A stretch of 64,000 nt of DNA from Nymphaea colorata. Lineage: Eukaryota; Streptophyta; Magnoliopsida; Nymphaeales; Nymphaeaceae. Where the stretch lies: contig NC_045143.1 in assembly GCF_008831285.2 (NCBI RefSeq), positions 16,840,464 to 16,904,463 on the forward strand, read 5' to 3'. Each line of letters begins with the position of its first letter. The stretch's first letter is position 1. Shown in pieces: positions 1-12,805 of this stretch. The notes beneath the pieces were generated by a model. It saw only the letters and a list, made by a program, of their open reading frames with translations, searched no databases and was not told the origin of the DNA. The position numbers and the translations under genes were made by a program.

Positions 1-939
1 CAATACAAAACAAATTTCCAAAGGAGTCTTTGGCTGACCGTTGACTGAGGGTCAGGCTTGGGCTACGGAGCGATTTGAAGGACAAACTTGGAGTTTGACT
101 CTCCATCGTGACGTTATTGACCTTTGACGATCACCAGCCCGGAGTCGTTGCAGGACTTAAAGAGCCATACGGTTCTGGGGTCGATACCAACACACTTGTG
201 ACTCGGAAAAGATTTTCGAACCGGGTCGAGGTCCAAGTACTCCGATTCAACGACGGAGCCAAGGGTGGGGGCAGGAAACTTGGCTTCTAAAAAGATATTT
301 TGGTATTTGTCTGAAACTATAATTCAACTTTTTTTTATAAAAAAAAAAATGGAAGACTTCACGAGCAGTGGTATTGAAATTTGATGTACGATCTTCTCGG
401 CTGGGGAATGAGACTGATACCTAATCTTGTGGGACATGAGCTTCGGATCCGTGTTTTGTTTATCCATATACCAATCCCGCTTGGTCGTGATGTAGCCGGT
501 CTTCGACTCCGCCTCAGCAGTTCAAAATAACTAAATCTAAATCGGACACCCGTGCTTTATTCATAATTCATGAATCAGCATTTACTTTTTTTTTTTAAAT
601 CTATAAAGTGCATAGATTTCTGTCACAACACGCTTTGTAGATGTGACTTAACTGTAGTGCTTTGCCACCTTTTTAATTTTCCACGTAATTGACGAGACAG
701 CTTCCAAATTTTTGGAAAGCTGAGTGTAAAATATTAAGGCGCGTATGATAAGATTATAGAAAACAAGTTGGTACGTAGCATAAAATTATTTCATTTTATG
801 TTCTTTTAGATATTTTATTTTTAGAGCATGTTAGCTTGGGTTTAAGTCAGGTGGTAGTCGAGATCATCGGTAACCAGACCCGACGAGGGTATTATGGTAA
901 ACTCGTACCTTTTCTAGTTACCCCCCAGTCCCAGCAGTT
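1..939. other. Intergenic, no gene seen
   Basis: No open frame here resembles a known protein. The stretch is AT-rich with short A and T runs near 330-350 and 583-597. The short frame at 108-290 has no recognisable domain and is probably chance. Confidence 0.5.
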
Positions 940-1500
940 CTCCCGGCACTGGACACGTTTGGGTTTGTGGGTCCCGCGGTAGAGGTCCGCCACGTGTCCA
1001 ATTCATTTGGCCCGCCGAGGTGACTGGTTACCCAACCGAAACTCTTAACCGCAGGTAGGTGCAAATCTTACCACGGTTAGAAGAAAATCGGTTTGTGGTG
1101 GTAAGAGAACGTACTACGGAGAGACACGTAACTCCGGTTTGGGGGGACAGCTCAGGAGGGCCCACCAGGAGTGGGGGGACCCGAAAAGCAACACGTGGGG
1201 GCGATCACAGCCGTTGATGTGAAAGAAGAATCTCAAAACAGATGAGCGGTGCAGAAAGGAGGTTGGAAGATCTCGAGGTGGGGCCCGCCAGGATTTGCGT
1301 GGGGTTGGGCAGCGTGACGCAGATGGTTTTCTGTTGCCTTTCTTTCTTTTTTTTTTTTTTTTCTTTTCTTCCCTCATTGGATTCTTCCGGCCCCGTTCTC
1401 TTTACGTTTCTCCGGCCACCATCCCGGGTCGAATCTGATCCACATTATGTATCCAGTCCAAAACTCGGGTGCCCCGGTCCATGACTCTAAGCTATATATT
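940..1500 (+). promoter_or_regulatory. Promoter-like patch with ACGT boxes and a TATA motif
   Basis: A GC-richer patch carries several ACGT-core motifs: ACACGT at 953-958, CACGTG at 991-996, ACACGTA at 1126-1132 and CACGTG at 1192-1197. A TATA-like CTATATAT lies at 1492-1499. Such G-box/ABRE-type motifs bind bZIP and bHLH factors in plants. No coding exon is evident just downstream on the plus strand, so the target gene, if any, is unknown. It could be a relic of a duplicated promoter. Confidence 0.3.
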
Positions 1501-1624
1501 CTTCTGCGGACCAGGTGACGTTACATATAACCCGAGTTAGTGGGTCAGGGTAGAATAAAGATTGTATGATTTATTGTAGTCAATTTATCTGATGTTTACG
1601 CATTCAAATATGAATAAAAAGAGT

Positions 1625-1652
1625 TTATATATATATATATATATATTTATAT
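1625..1652. repeat. (TA)n microsatellite
   Basis: Uninterrupted TA dinucleotides for about 23 bp, followed by an imperfect TTTATATAA tail. Confidence 0.9.
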
Positions 1653-2540
1653 AATCTGAATACGTAAATATTTGTTTTAACATACTAGTTTGTATTTGAG
1701 TTCCAAATACAAAACTGAATTTGCAAGCATCATAATATTTTGAAAGCCAACTTTTAGAATGCATGGTATTAAATATAGCATATTTATTTGAAACTGAATA
1801 TGAATCTGAATTCGTTTGGGTTTCATTTTAAGAAAAATCTTTTCAAAAATTCAAATTCCACATAAATGAACTGAATTTTGGTGACGCATTTTCTACGCTC
1901 TTCGTTTCCTCCTACCCGTCACGTTCGACGGCGCAATAATAACTCATATGTTTTCCAAAACGATGCGTCGGATTGCCGTTGACAAATTTTCGATCGAAAC
2001 AAGTCTTTCCTTCTGCGAAACTTCCAAGAGGAGGGAAAAGCGAGAAAGAATAGAAGCCTTGGTTGCTCTCAAAAGATTGGCAAAAGCAGCACGTTCTTCT
2101 TTGAGAAACGTTTACAACAAGACAATTATGTTTATAAAAATGAACTTCTTTAAGGAAGCAATCAATCATGGAGCAGTGTTTGCATTGAATCAGGGCCGGG
2201 CAGGTGGTTGATCTCACCCCTTACAATCGTGGCACCCTGACGTATCTTGATTCTCAAAGAAAAGATGTCATATGATATCTACTTTTTGACTCATTTATGT
2301 ATAAACAGTAAATTTGCTAACAGAGGGAGAGAGAAAGAGATGAAGATCACAGTAAGCTGCTAACCATGGTTGAACAAAAAGAAAGATGGACTCGAAGGAT
2401 CATGAGCTTGAGCTTTGAATTGCTAAATTTATTCCGTTGTAGTAAAGGTCTTGCAGGATGACATGCATACAGGATGATCGTTGAAACCCAATATAGGTGC
2501 AGTTTTATAACTCGGATATTTTTGAACAGCATGAAACATT

Positions 2541-2598
2541 GATTTTGGTCTCTTACAGAATTCAAGATATATCTGATTTTGGTCTCTTACAGAATTCA
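2541..2598 (+). repeat. 34-bp-spaced short direct duplication
   Basis: The 24-bp segment beginning GATTTTGGTCTC occurs at 2541-2564 and again at 2575-2598, separated by 10 bp. It looks like a recent local duplication. Confidence 0.85.
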
Positions 2599-3471
2599 TA
2601 GTTGAAACTAAGAATTCAAAAGGTGGCCACGATGACAACTTTGTTGTGGAATCGAAGTAGGAAGACTTGCCAGAGTGTTTTGTGCAGGATTCCTGTCTGT
2701 TAAACTCACTGTACACTTTTGACTGCTACACAAAGCTACAAACCAAGAACAATGAGGGTGACGAAATTTGGTTCTATTTACTTCACCGGCCCTCTCTAGC
2801 TTTTCGTGGGGTTAGTTCGGCAACGTTATTTGCAAAGATTTCGTGCCCTCGAGGAAAACATGTTTCTGTCTCTCTCTCTCACACACACACACGGGAAAAC
2901 AATCCATTGATCGCCATATTTTTATAAGCTTCTTAATGACGATCAACCATTCAAGGCTCACAGACTCGAAAAAGAACTCAAACTTCAACTACACTTAATC
3001 CAGAGTTCGTATGTTAACACCTTTGAAGATTACCATCTTTTTACTTTTGACAAGGGGCGAAAAGAAGTGAGCACTACCGTTGTAAGTCATATTTCTCTAT
3101 GTTCTTGAACTCTAAAACTTTGAAGCACCAACCAGACCACGAACCAAGTAGAACAAGTAAGGTTTGCCGTTCATCAAACTTGAAGGAGAAACATGATTTT
3201 ATTAAAGTGGCGGAGCTACATATAATTAAAAGCTAGGTTGGGCACCTAACCCCTTAAGTATGTATATTACACATATAACTGCCCCTTCTCAACTATAAAT
3301 TTAGTTACAACGTTTATGTCCCCTCACCAAAATTTCTTTTCTGGCTCCACCACTATATTTAATCAACTTATTCTAAGTTCAATACGAATGGCCCCAAAAC
3401 TTTCATATGGCTAGGTAGCCTGATCGACTTGAAATCCTCCCAATAGGAGGGCATTTGTATACATATGATGC

Positions 3472-3474
<3 letters not shown>

Positions 3475-3510
<36 letters not shown>
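3475..3510. repeat. (AT)n microsatellite
   Basis: About 18 uninterrupted AT units. Confidence 0.95.
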
Positions 3511-3513
<3 letters not shown>

Positions 3514-4861
3514 ATCCTGACCTAAATTTTTGGTTCTGCTACTGCTATGGAATCTGGCTAAGCGATTTAGTTTAGACCTACTTTACCTAACCTATGCTTT
3601 GTTGGATGCGTTTGACACAATCTATTTAGTATTTTAGTGGATACAACAGTTTCAACATGATGGCCCTTTTAAGTATGAGGTCATGGCGCACCAACACCAG
3701 CAACTTCGTTTGTAAATTCTATACGCTTTGAAAACAATCGTCTACGACGCCTTAAATCCATCAGCTTAAGCTTGATTCGTTTCATTGAACAATGTTTTCA
3801 TGTCGAATCTTATTAATCATGAAGCTATATTTTTTCTTTCTTTGGCGCCGTCAATGCGGCAAACATATTCTGTTGCTTTCGATTTCATTCGCTGTGTTTC
3901 TCCTGCTAAACTCTTTCCTGTTCTTTTTGCAGAATCATTAAGATCTGTGCTTAAGTGAATGATCGACCGCTTCCATTCCACAGCAATCACGCATTTGAAG
4001 TGGTCTGATATTAGAAAATGAAAAAATTAACAGCCAGATTAAACAGCTTATGTTCTTAGCAGCAAAAACCTCCATCTCTGAGATTGTTCTGGTCTACTCT
4101 AAAACCCGTCTTACAGATTTCTTCTCACTTTTCTGATTCGGGTTTACATCAAAAGTCAATACGATCTCTAAGCGTTACTCGAGACAATAGATATTGTTCC
4201 AGATATTTGGATCTGATCAGTTCCAGACCCAAATCTGATTCCCCTTTCTTGCTGTAAGTGACGTGCTTAATCTTCAGTGGTTGGCGCTCGCTTGGAGTTT
4301 TCCTTCTTTAAAGATTCCTCGTCATTAAAAAAATAAAATTATCCACCCCGTTCGTCTGCTTAAAAGCAATTTAAAAGGAAGCTGTCTAAATATTTTGACA
4401 ATTACGGGTAACCACCTAGTGAGTCATGATTAAGGCTCGGTTCAAACTTGACGAATTAGTCAAATGAAGTGAATAAATTGCCCTCTATGTTGATTTTTTT
4501 TTTTTTTTTTTTTTATAAAAAACACCCGAATGAAAAGTCCAACTTTGCAAGTTGTTCGATTTAAAAAGCCAAAGAAATAAATCCCTCTGCTAGTTGGAAA
4601 TTAAAAAAAACATGCAGATAAACTCCGATGGCGAATTTAGTGGCTTAATAATTGCAATTAGATTTGTGCCACATTAAATGCTATTCCATGTAAGGTAGAA
4701 TGTAGGTTTGCACTATTTATAATGCGGTCCTCATGACTGCTGGATTAGCAATTTTTAATTATTTTAAAAGATCTGATGAAATCTTTATCCCTTCGTTATA
4801 AATTATAAAAAGTAAAAAAAAGTCATAACCAGCCATCCCACATTAGGTGGATAAAATCCAT

Positions 4862-5101
4862 CATTAGTTGAAAGTCTGATATTATTTTCCTTTAAAAAAA
4901 TTGTGATGCACTATAGTTTCATGGACGTCGAACTTCTAGAAGCACCTTAATTAAACGTACAAAATTTTATTTTGAAGGATGCACACACACATTAGCTGAA
5001 AGTCTGATACTATTTTCCTAATATGATGCACTATAATTTCATGGACGTCGAACTTCTAGAAGCACCTTAACTTAAACATACAAAATTTTATTTTGAAGGA
5101 T

Positions 5102-5103
<2 letters not shown>
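4862..5103 (+). repeat. ~120-bp tandem duplication
   Basis: Copy 1 is at 4862-4982 and copy 2 at 4990-5103. Both contain GGACGTCGAACTTCTAGAAG and end with TTTTGAAGGATGC. Copy 2 lacks a short poly-A stretch. Each copy is followed by dinucleotide repeats: CA after copy 1, CT then CA after copy 2. Confidence 0.9.
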
Positions 5104-5157
<54 letters not shown>

Positions 5158-5158
5158 A
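5103..5158. repeat. Compound (CT)n(CA)n microsatellite
   Basis: About 15 CT units run directly into about 13 CA units, immediately after the second copy of the 4.9-kb duplication. Confidence 0.95.
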
Positions 5159-8100
5159 AAGTTAAACAAGACACAGAATTGGACAGAAATTCGAAACTAC
5201 AGTAGATTCAGCTGCAAAATTTTCTCATCCACCATTATTGGACACCATTTTCCACACTTAACTCGTTTCAGTATTGGCTCATGGTTCAGCTCCTCACAGA
5301 GGTGAGCCAGATATCAAGCAGCCAAAACTTAGTTGCATAAGCCATGAGCTGTTGGGTTCGAGCTGTTCAAGTTGTTGATGAGATTGAAGGTAATCAAAGA
5401 AGGGTACGTAATCGATCGTTCACTCGCTAGACAGTAGTCATGAATCTTTGGAACAGCCAAAGGGCCCATTTCGATTCTATTGTATCAGTGGTCCAGCAAC
5501 TTCTCGCACTAGTAATAATACGCCAAGATCATCAGTAATTACCCCATGAACGGTAGGCTTAATCCTACCCATATATTACTTATTTGCTCAATACTTTGTG
5601 CCCATATTGGGGAGCCAGGAGAAGAGGTACCGAGTTTCACCCTGAAAAGCAAGTTTAAGTTCAACTTGTCGACTTTGCTGCTGCTAATGAAGCACCAAAA
5701 AGTCCCCAAGGGCTTAGCCTGCTTGGTCTAGTGCAGGAGAAGAGTTTGATTTTTCTTTCTTTTTTTTTTTCTTTTTTTTTTTGGTGGGGACCACACAATA
5801 ATTTTCAAAATTTTAACAATGAGCGAAATATAATTTTTCAAAAATTTTAGACAGGTTAAACTAAAATTTTTGAACTTTATATGCAACATTTTGAATTTTT
5901 AAAAATTTGAAAGGGGAGCTATGGCCCCCTAGTCAGTGGTCTGATGACAGGCAATAAGTTGATTCTGGTAGGTGCTAAGTTTTGAACCGTAAAAGGTGAC
6001 AAACATGCCCAACACCTTACTCGACAGGATCTAAGTTCAGAATCCTAAAAGCAGCTTTAGATTAGATGGAGCAAAGGAGGTGGAGGGAGTGTTTTTGACC
6101 TCTCTTGAGCAGTGGGTACCCCATCATCCGAACCAAAGCATGAAAAAGAAATGAACATCTAGAAGTGGAACCTTAAAGCTCAGAGAGTCAAGTCTCATCT
6201 ATGGCGCCGCCTTGTATATGAGGATGTCCACTTTGTTATTCAGCTACGAAGATGTCCTTCGTTTGCTGCTGGGTGACTCTTATCTTGTATATTTATATAT
6301 TTTGTTCTTTCTATTTGTATGTAGGGGCAGTCCTCAAAATTTGGTGTGCATTCTCATTGTATCTGCTCATGCTATAGGTCATACATAAAAATTAAAGCAA
6401 ACAAAGTTGGAGGCTCATCTAGAATCCAGAATATTGATGCTGTGAGTCCTCATGATGCGCAAGTTTTCTAAAATAAAGCCAAAGGTTCTTGAATACCGAG
6501 ATTCCATCTCCAAGGAATCTATATATATATATATATATAGTGTGATCTAGAAAGCTTTAGACCTGGATTGAATCAAAGACAGTCCACTTTACAGAAACGG
6601 AAAAGTTTCCTCCTGCAAGCCTGAGTTGATGTACACGCTTGAATACAGACTTGCGGGTTTTCCTTCATTTAACTAGAACATGTGTGTAGGAGAAGTCGTT
6701 TTTCGTTTTTGGAGGAGATTTGAGCAAAGGAAAGGCATGGTTAACGTTTCATGAAGTATATTATATGCCAAATTAATTTTGTTTTCTGGAAACCATTGTT
6801 CCCCGGCCACCTTGTTTGGGTTGTTCCCCTGCTCTCCAAACTTTTGAGCGAGGTAGTAACTTGTTTCACCAAAGCCCAAGTTGGTAACGTAACGCTTACA
6901 TATAAAGATCGTAGAGTAGACTCAGAACAGATCTCCTGTGCAGGGATGAAGTTGATGATGCAATGGTGGGGAAAAAGACAGAAGTTATACCATGATTAGG
7001 AGTGGGTTCAAGGAAGAAAAAGTGATACAGTTTTAAGAAGAGCACAGTAAGGCACAGACTTCTTTAACTTTTTTTTTTTTAAATTTCTTTTTGCATTGTC
7101 GTAAAGGAAGGCAATTTCGTCGAAATCTTACTGGAATCAAGTTGAAATCATAAACTATCGACTGATCTCTCTGATGCTGAAATCTGCCTGTGGATCTACG
7201 TGCCCACACTTGTTCCCCCTGCATCTCTGCTACCATGGTCGCATTACATGCCGCTGTCAGTCACCCTGTGATAAAAGGCATAGGGAAAGGCCGAAAGTAC
7301 CATAGATGTTATCTACATTCAGCCAAAAATTAATGCTGTGCAACCAATTCTATCAAGATAAGCCATTGGCTACCATATCTGAATAACAGAAATAATTTGC
7401 CCTCAATCAGATAATATGGTATCGCAATCCAGTAGCCATATATCTAAGTAGAGACCACAATTCGTTGTTGTTGTTGCTGTTTTTTTTTTCGTTTATGGGA
7501 GTAGAAGAAAATCTTAGACCTGGACCCTTGTAGGAGAATTTTTATGTTTTGAGGTTGGCAGACCTTGACTCGGACTCTGATGGGCAGATGACTGGGTGGG
7601 TCAGTGAGACTGGTCGATTCGATCAGGTCAGGTGATGAAATTTTTAATGTATTGTTATGGAATATAGATGAAGTACGGTCTCTGACCCTCTAAATGGCTA
7701 GTTTTTAATGTATCTTTACTATAATGGAGTTGGGTGATTCTGGGCGAGTCAAGGGCGATCAGCGCCGAGTTAGGAAGAGTCAGGTGCAAGTCAGGTTCTA
7801 ACTCATCCAAACCTTGACTTGTAGCTGGATTTGTAGGCCATCTAATGGGCAACAAATGGGCATGAAGATGTGTCCTTCTTTTAAAGGGGACAATTAAAAC
7901 TCGAAGTACGTTAAGGGCTTGATCATCAGAACGTTGTAAAGAACCAAGTCTGCTTTCTAGTGCCGTCTTCCCCTTCCTCCCCAAACTAGTCTTCAACTCG
8001 CCAAAATTCACCAACCCTGGTTTGCATCCCCTCTAGTTCACGTCCAAAATGTGTACCATCATCGGTAGATCTCGTGAAATGCCCGTCAAGTGGAAGAAAG

Positions 8101-8547
8101 AGTTTATATCGTATCTCCTGTAAGGATGCATTTTGAAGCCTACACTCATCGAGTTTACCTTGTCACAAACACATAATATAGGGATGGAGCGCAGAAGGGA
8201 TTGAAATGCATTAACAAAATTGGGTGACAAGTTGTCACTGCAAGAACATAAAAGGAGGGAGAGAAGTGAAGGAGAGCTTTCTCATCAGATCCCGCCCTGG
8301 GGTGAGCAAGTAGACCAAAGAAGAACCCAGTTCCAGAAAAGGTGGTTATGTACTGATCAGGTGTTCGAGGGGATTTCTCCGGTTGTCTTCCTCCTCATGA
8401 TACTTGTACAAATGATTGAAGAAAGAGGCAGAGTCTCCATATTGGTAACGATTTGGTTACAGATAAAAGCAAAAGAAGGAAGAAATACTGAAAACAACAG
8501 AGCATTTCAGTTAACCGTAGACCTTACTCCCAGCCTGAGCTCAAGAT

Positions 8548-9357
8548 CTAAATCCTCAACAATGGATTGGGTTCGACCAAGCAAGTCAGAGTAAAGTAGA
8601 AGGGATGGGGCAGTCTCCCTTGAGCACAAGGCCAATGTGCCAGTGCTGCATTTTCTGGGTTTTTTCTTCTTTGCAGTGGCTTCATTGTCTCATCGGATAT
8701 TTTCTGCTCAAGGAGCGATTCTGGCGATCCAATTGCCAATTCTTGCCATGGAACATCACAGTTCAGATCATTTATGGACTTTAAATCGCCTGCAGAACTA
8801 AGGTTAAATTCACCGGCGATCTTTAAATGTGGATCACAGAGTGGTGGCTCCCGATAGGAACAATGCCGGCAGTTCAAAGCCTGTTTGCTAGCGCCATTGC
8901 AGCAGAAGGTGGTTGAACTAGAAACTGCAGATGTTGGAGCACCACGAATGTGACGGGTAGGATCAGTTTCAGGAGAACTATGGTCAGGCCTAGAGTCAGG
9001 GTTTAGGATCACCATGGGAGAAACTCCAGGTGGGTGTTGATGGGCATCTGGAAATCCACCTGAGTGTTGATTTATTTCACTCTGAGAGTCGGGTGACTGC
9101 CTTAATCTGGCCCTATCTCTTCTATGAACATTCATGTGACCACCAAGGGCCTGGGCTGACTTAAACTCTTTCCTACAAAAGCTGCAAGAGTAGTACCTAG
9201 GAGGCCATATGCACTCGCACAGTAACTCAAATGAGTCTTCTGCAAAGGACTGTTCCTGCCATGGATCACCTTCAGAGGCAGATTGTTTGTTCGAAGCACT
9301 GAAATTTCTCTTCTTCCACATCCAAGCACTTGTCTCTATTGCCATCATGAAAATCAT
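8548..9357 (-). CDS. SUPERMAN-like C2H2 zinc-finger transcription factor
   Basis: Single-exon frame of 269 residues. One plant-type C2H2 finger lies at about residues 55-76: two Cys in YSCSFC, the diagnostic QALGGH, then [13 protein letters not shown]. The lead-in [11 protein letters not shown] and the basic tail after the finger are typical of the SUPERMAN/RABBIT EARS group, which has one finger, no coding intron, and regulates floral and organ growth genes in the nucleus. The start at 9357 is the first in-frame ATG; a second lies three codons later. The rest is Ser/Pro/His-rich and low in conservation. Oddly, the C-terminal DLELRLG-type EAR repression motif usual in this group is not visible; only a weak DLKSINDLN stretch is present near residue 190. 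The last ~50 residues after a PLQRRK stretch look atypical. Family assignment is firm, exact orthologue is not. Confidence 0.85.
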   Translation of the reverse strand: MIFMMAIETSAWMWKKRNFSASNKQSASEGDPWQEQSFAEDSFELLCECIWPPRYYSCSFCRKEFKSAQALGGHMNVHRRDRARLRQSPDSQSEINQHSGGFPDAHQHPPGVSPMVILNPDSRPDHSSPETDPTRHIRGAPTSAVSSSTTFCCNGASKQALNCRHCSYREPPLCDPHLKIAGEFNLSSAGDLKSINDLNCDVPWQELAIGSPESLLEQKISDETMKPLQRRKNPENAALAHWPCAQGRLPHPFYFTLTCLVEPNPLLRI

Positions 9358-11107
9358 TAATCTGCCGAAACTTTCTTTTTCCTGTCAACAAATAAAACTG
9401 TCGGAAACTTGGCTAAAGATTGATTACCTTATTGTTTGCACTCAATCAGACCAATTATCATACGGCAACCAGCTCAACAAGAGTTCAGCATTTAGTTTTT
9501 CGTTGGTATGTATTTGCGCTCTCTCAAGAAGCGCGAGCTCCTTCGATATGTTCAGTTCAACAGCCTGTGGAAATTAGTAAAATGAGATTTTTTTTCGAAC
9601 TATATATCAGGCCGCGAAACACTTGGTTCAATTCTCTGCCCTACTAGAGAGACAACTGTGTTGATTTAGGGAGAAAAAATCATTGCCATTGTCAATCGTG
9701 TGTTGTGTTTGGTAAAGGTCATGGCAAAAACATTCAATTTCTCCTTGTTCAGGCATTATGTTTTCAATGAAAACAAAGACTTGGATTAGTTGGTCTTTTT
9801 GTCCATCTAGTGAGTGCACGGAATCCTCAGCTGTCATATAGACAGATAAAGGCAAGATAGATATTAAATCAAGCAAAGCAACACATTAGGCAAAACAATA
9901 GAGTAAAATCTCAATATTTAAGGTGCCATAATCATACTCCACCATATAGACAAGAGCTACTTGATAAAATGGAGAAGAGCAAACCTTGAAATGCAGAAAT
10001 ATGACATTAATTTACAAAGGAATTGTATAAAATCTCAAAAACCGTGCCATAGAATTAAGTTGCCAAAGTTTTTGGTGATTCAAGAACAGAAAAAAAGAAA
10101 ACATTAAGTAAGAGGTCAATAAATATCAAACATAATCGACCAAATAGATGATAGTTACATGGTTAAACATTGCTTAGAGCAAATAAACATTTTAAGATCG
10201 AAAATTTGAAAGCCTGCTTGTACGTACTTTGCATATAGCTTTCTCTGGATCTCAATTGACAGAGAAGACGCTGTCGTGAAAAATAAGAAACAAGAACATC
10301 TGCCAATAACACAAATTTAATAAAGTTTAATATTTACATATAAGTAAACAAAATGATAAAACTGTAAGAGTGGGTGGGTAAGAGGAGCTAAAGTCTACAA
10401 ATGTGATGTGGCCTGTCCTACTAAGAGATATTTAATCCATGAGAACAAGATCAGATTGCAGAAATTCCGAGGAGTGAGTTTCCTCTTCTTTTTTTCCTTA
10501 ATTTATAAAAGATCCTGTTGCCGCCGATACAAGAGATAATTGCATGGGGTGGTTTCTAGAAGATCACCAGACAATAATATTCTTGACTTGATCTGAGTTT
10601 TCTTCTGCTGTGGTGACTCTAAACTTCATTGTCTGATTTAATAGCCGTGAAACATTCGAGCTTTCGATTTGACGGTAGGTTAATGTCGACGTGCATTTGG
10701 GTTGTCTTCATCTGCCACTTGCAGAAGGAAATCAAAGAAGCCTCGTCAGGAAAATCATTATTGCTTATAGATGCATTAAAATAATAGTTTCTAGAGATTA
10801 TTTGTTGTATATTATTATTGTTATCGTCATCACGAACATCCTCACTGCCAGGACGTAGTCTGAATATTCTTTATGTTGCTAGTTGGAAGGCATATGATGG
10901 AAGCATCAAATGAGTGGTAAGCTCACGAAAGCTTCTCGAGCCAATATTTGAAATTTAAATTTTGTTGACAATCCTGTAAGTCCTACATAATTCCTAGGCA
11001 CGTACAAGTTTTTCCCTGAATTATTTTCACGCTCTTTAGGATACTAAAGACAGAATCAAAGGTCCAAAGGATACTTGGTTCAAGTCCAGGGCCAAGACAT
11101 GTACAAG

Positions 11108-11238
11108 TGTAGCAGTATCCTCAAGTCGGCATGTGCAACTTATAAAGGTCATCAAACTGACTAGAAGGCGCTTCATGTAGCAGTATCCTCAAGTCGGCAT
11201 GTGCAACTTATAAAGGTCATCAAACTGACTGGAAGGCA
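11108..11238 (+). repeat. ~62-bp direct duplication
   Basis: GTAGCAGTATCCTCAAGTCG starts both copies, at 11108-11169 and 11177-11238. The copies are nearly identical and separated by 7 bp. Confidence 0.95.
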
Positions 11239-11522
11239 GAAGCTGAAAATCTACAAGAGGCTTCTCTTGCCTCATGGATATACTCTTGATAATTTTCACC
11301 AACCATAGATATGCCAATCTGTGCCTTCAAATCGATCGGATTGGATTGATCATGAAACGTAAGATTATTAATACCTAAGGTGACAGAAGTATGATTGGCT
11401 TAATCATGAGCTTCACGGACGGCTATGATGGTAGAGTTATGCCAATATTAGTACTTGAATAAAAAAATTCATACTTGTCGATTATCAGCTATTAATGTAA
11501 GAATATTTGCTTAGTCGATGCC

Positions 11523-11604
11523 CCCTTGATTCTTTCTCAAGCATAAGAGTATGAAGTATGCGGCCCTTGATTCTTTCTCAAGCATAAGAGTATGAAGTAT
11601 GCGG
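11523..11604 (+). repeat. 41-bp perfect tandem duplication
   Basis: The unit starting CCCTTGATTCTTTCTCAAGC is present at 11523-11563 and directly again at 11564-11604 without a mismatch. This points to a recent replication-slippage or repair event. Confidence 0.95.
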
Positions 11605-12774
11605 ATGAGGAAGATAGGTTCTGAAGACGTAGTAATGCACAAAAAATTTAACATTTCAGTATGGAACTTATAGTTGGTATGCAACAAGATGATGTTTCAT
11701 AGTAGTGCATCAAGGACCAAGGACCTCAGAATACATGCCTTCACGAATCATTCTCTTTTTGGGAAATGGTGTTGTATAGGTCAAAGAGTTACTCCACTTA
11801 AAATAAGAGGTGAATTTCACAGTATCACTTTTAGTTTCCACAAAAAAGTCATCTTATTGGTATATAAATAATATAGTGCGCCCAGGTTTGTTGCATAGAC
11901 GGTCAGGTTGGTCTTGCCACTTGACATATAAAACCAGATTTCAGAAACCAGTCAAAAAAACAAGTAGCTACCGATAGTAGCTCAGACTTAAGATCCACAC
12001 TTAAAATCTTTGTTTTACTGATCTACATTGAGAACAAATGTCGGATTTTAAGATCGGAGTAGGGAAGGTCAGATCTTAAATCCATGATTTTCAAATTTTG
12101 AAAATCTCGAATCCAAGGTATTTCATAAACTTTAGGTGCTTCTGTTTTAAACCAAAAGGACATGAATAGCAAGACAAATCGAATTTCCACTCACATTTGA
12201 CCCTAAATTCTTTATTTGGATCTAGAAAGATACACTTGTTTGGATCGAGAACTACAAAAATCCAATTTAGATGGAAATAAGTTTGAATATCTGAATATAG
12301 ACCACAATCTAACCCATAACACTTTCTTGGATCTAAGAGAGAGACTCGGGTTACGTTATGGATCCAAATTAATGTCAACCAAAATGGATCTAGGTCAAAG
12401 GAAGATCTTTATTTGACCCAAAACGATTCATGGCTTCTTCTTCAGATTTGGAAAAGCAACTTGAATTTGGACCGATTATTGTTTTTTCAATATAATCTAA
12501 TTTTTGAACGGTTCAAAGAGAAAATCCAATATACACATGACCAATATCCAGTTTCTGTTTAAAACGAACCAGATTCTCAATGGTTTGAAATTAGCTTCAT
12601 AATTTGGATCAAATCTCAATTTAAATAAAATTGGATATAAATTAAGACATTTATTTAGGGCTGCACAACGAATCGAGCCAACTTGAACTCCGCTCGAATC
12701 GAGTTTGAACTTAAAGTTCCTGAATTCGTTTAAACTCGACTCTACTCGTTATATTAAATCAATTACATTTTGTT

Positions 12775-12805
12775 AAACCGGTTCGCGAAACCGGTTCACC
12801 GGTTT
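12775..12805. repeat. Palindromic ACCGGTT cluster
   Basis: AACCGGTT occurs twice, with TCGCGA (itself a palindrome) between, and a further ACCGGTTT follows after CA. The 31-bp tract can pair with itself in several registers. Confidence 0.8.

Larger units (their letters stand above)
1501..8547. other. Intergenic region with simple repeats, no gene recognised
   Basis: About 7 kb of AT-rich sequence without a recognisable coding exon. The longest open frames (1948-2211 plus, 7655-8014 minus, 8220-8594 plus) match no family I know. Simple repeats and two local duplications are listed separately. The part next to 8548 is probably the 3' UTR and downstream flank of the zinc-finger gene. Confidence 0.45.
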
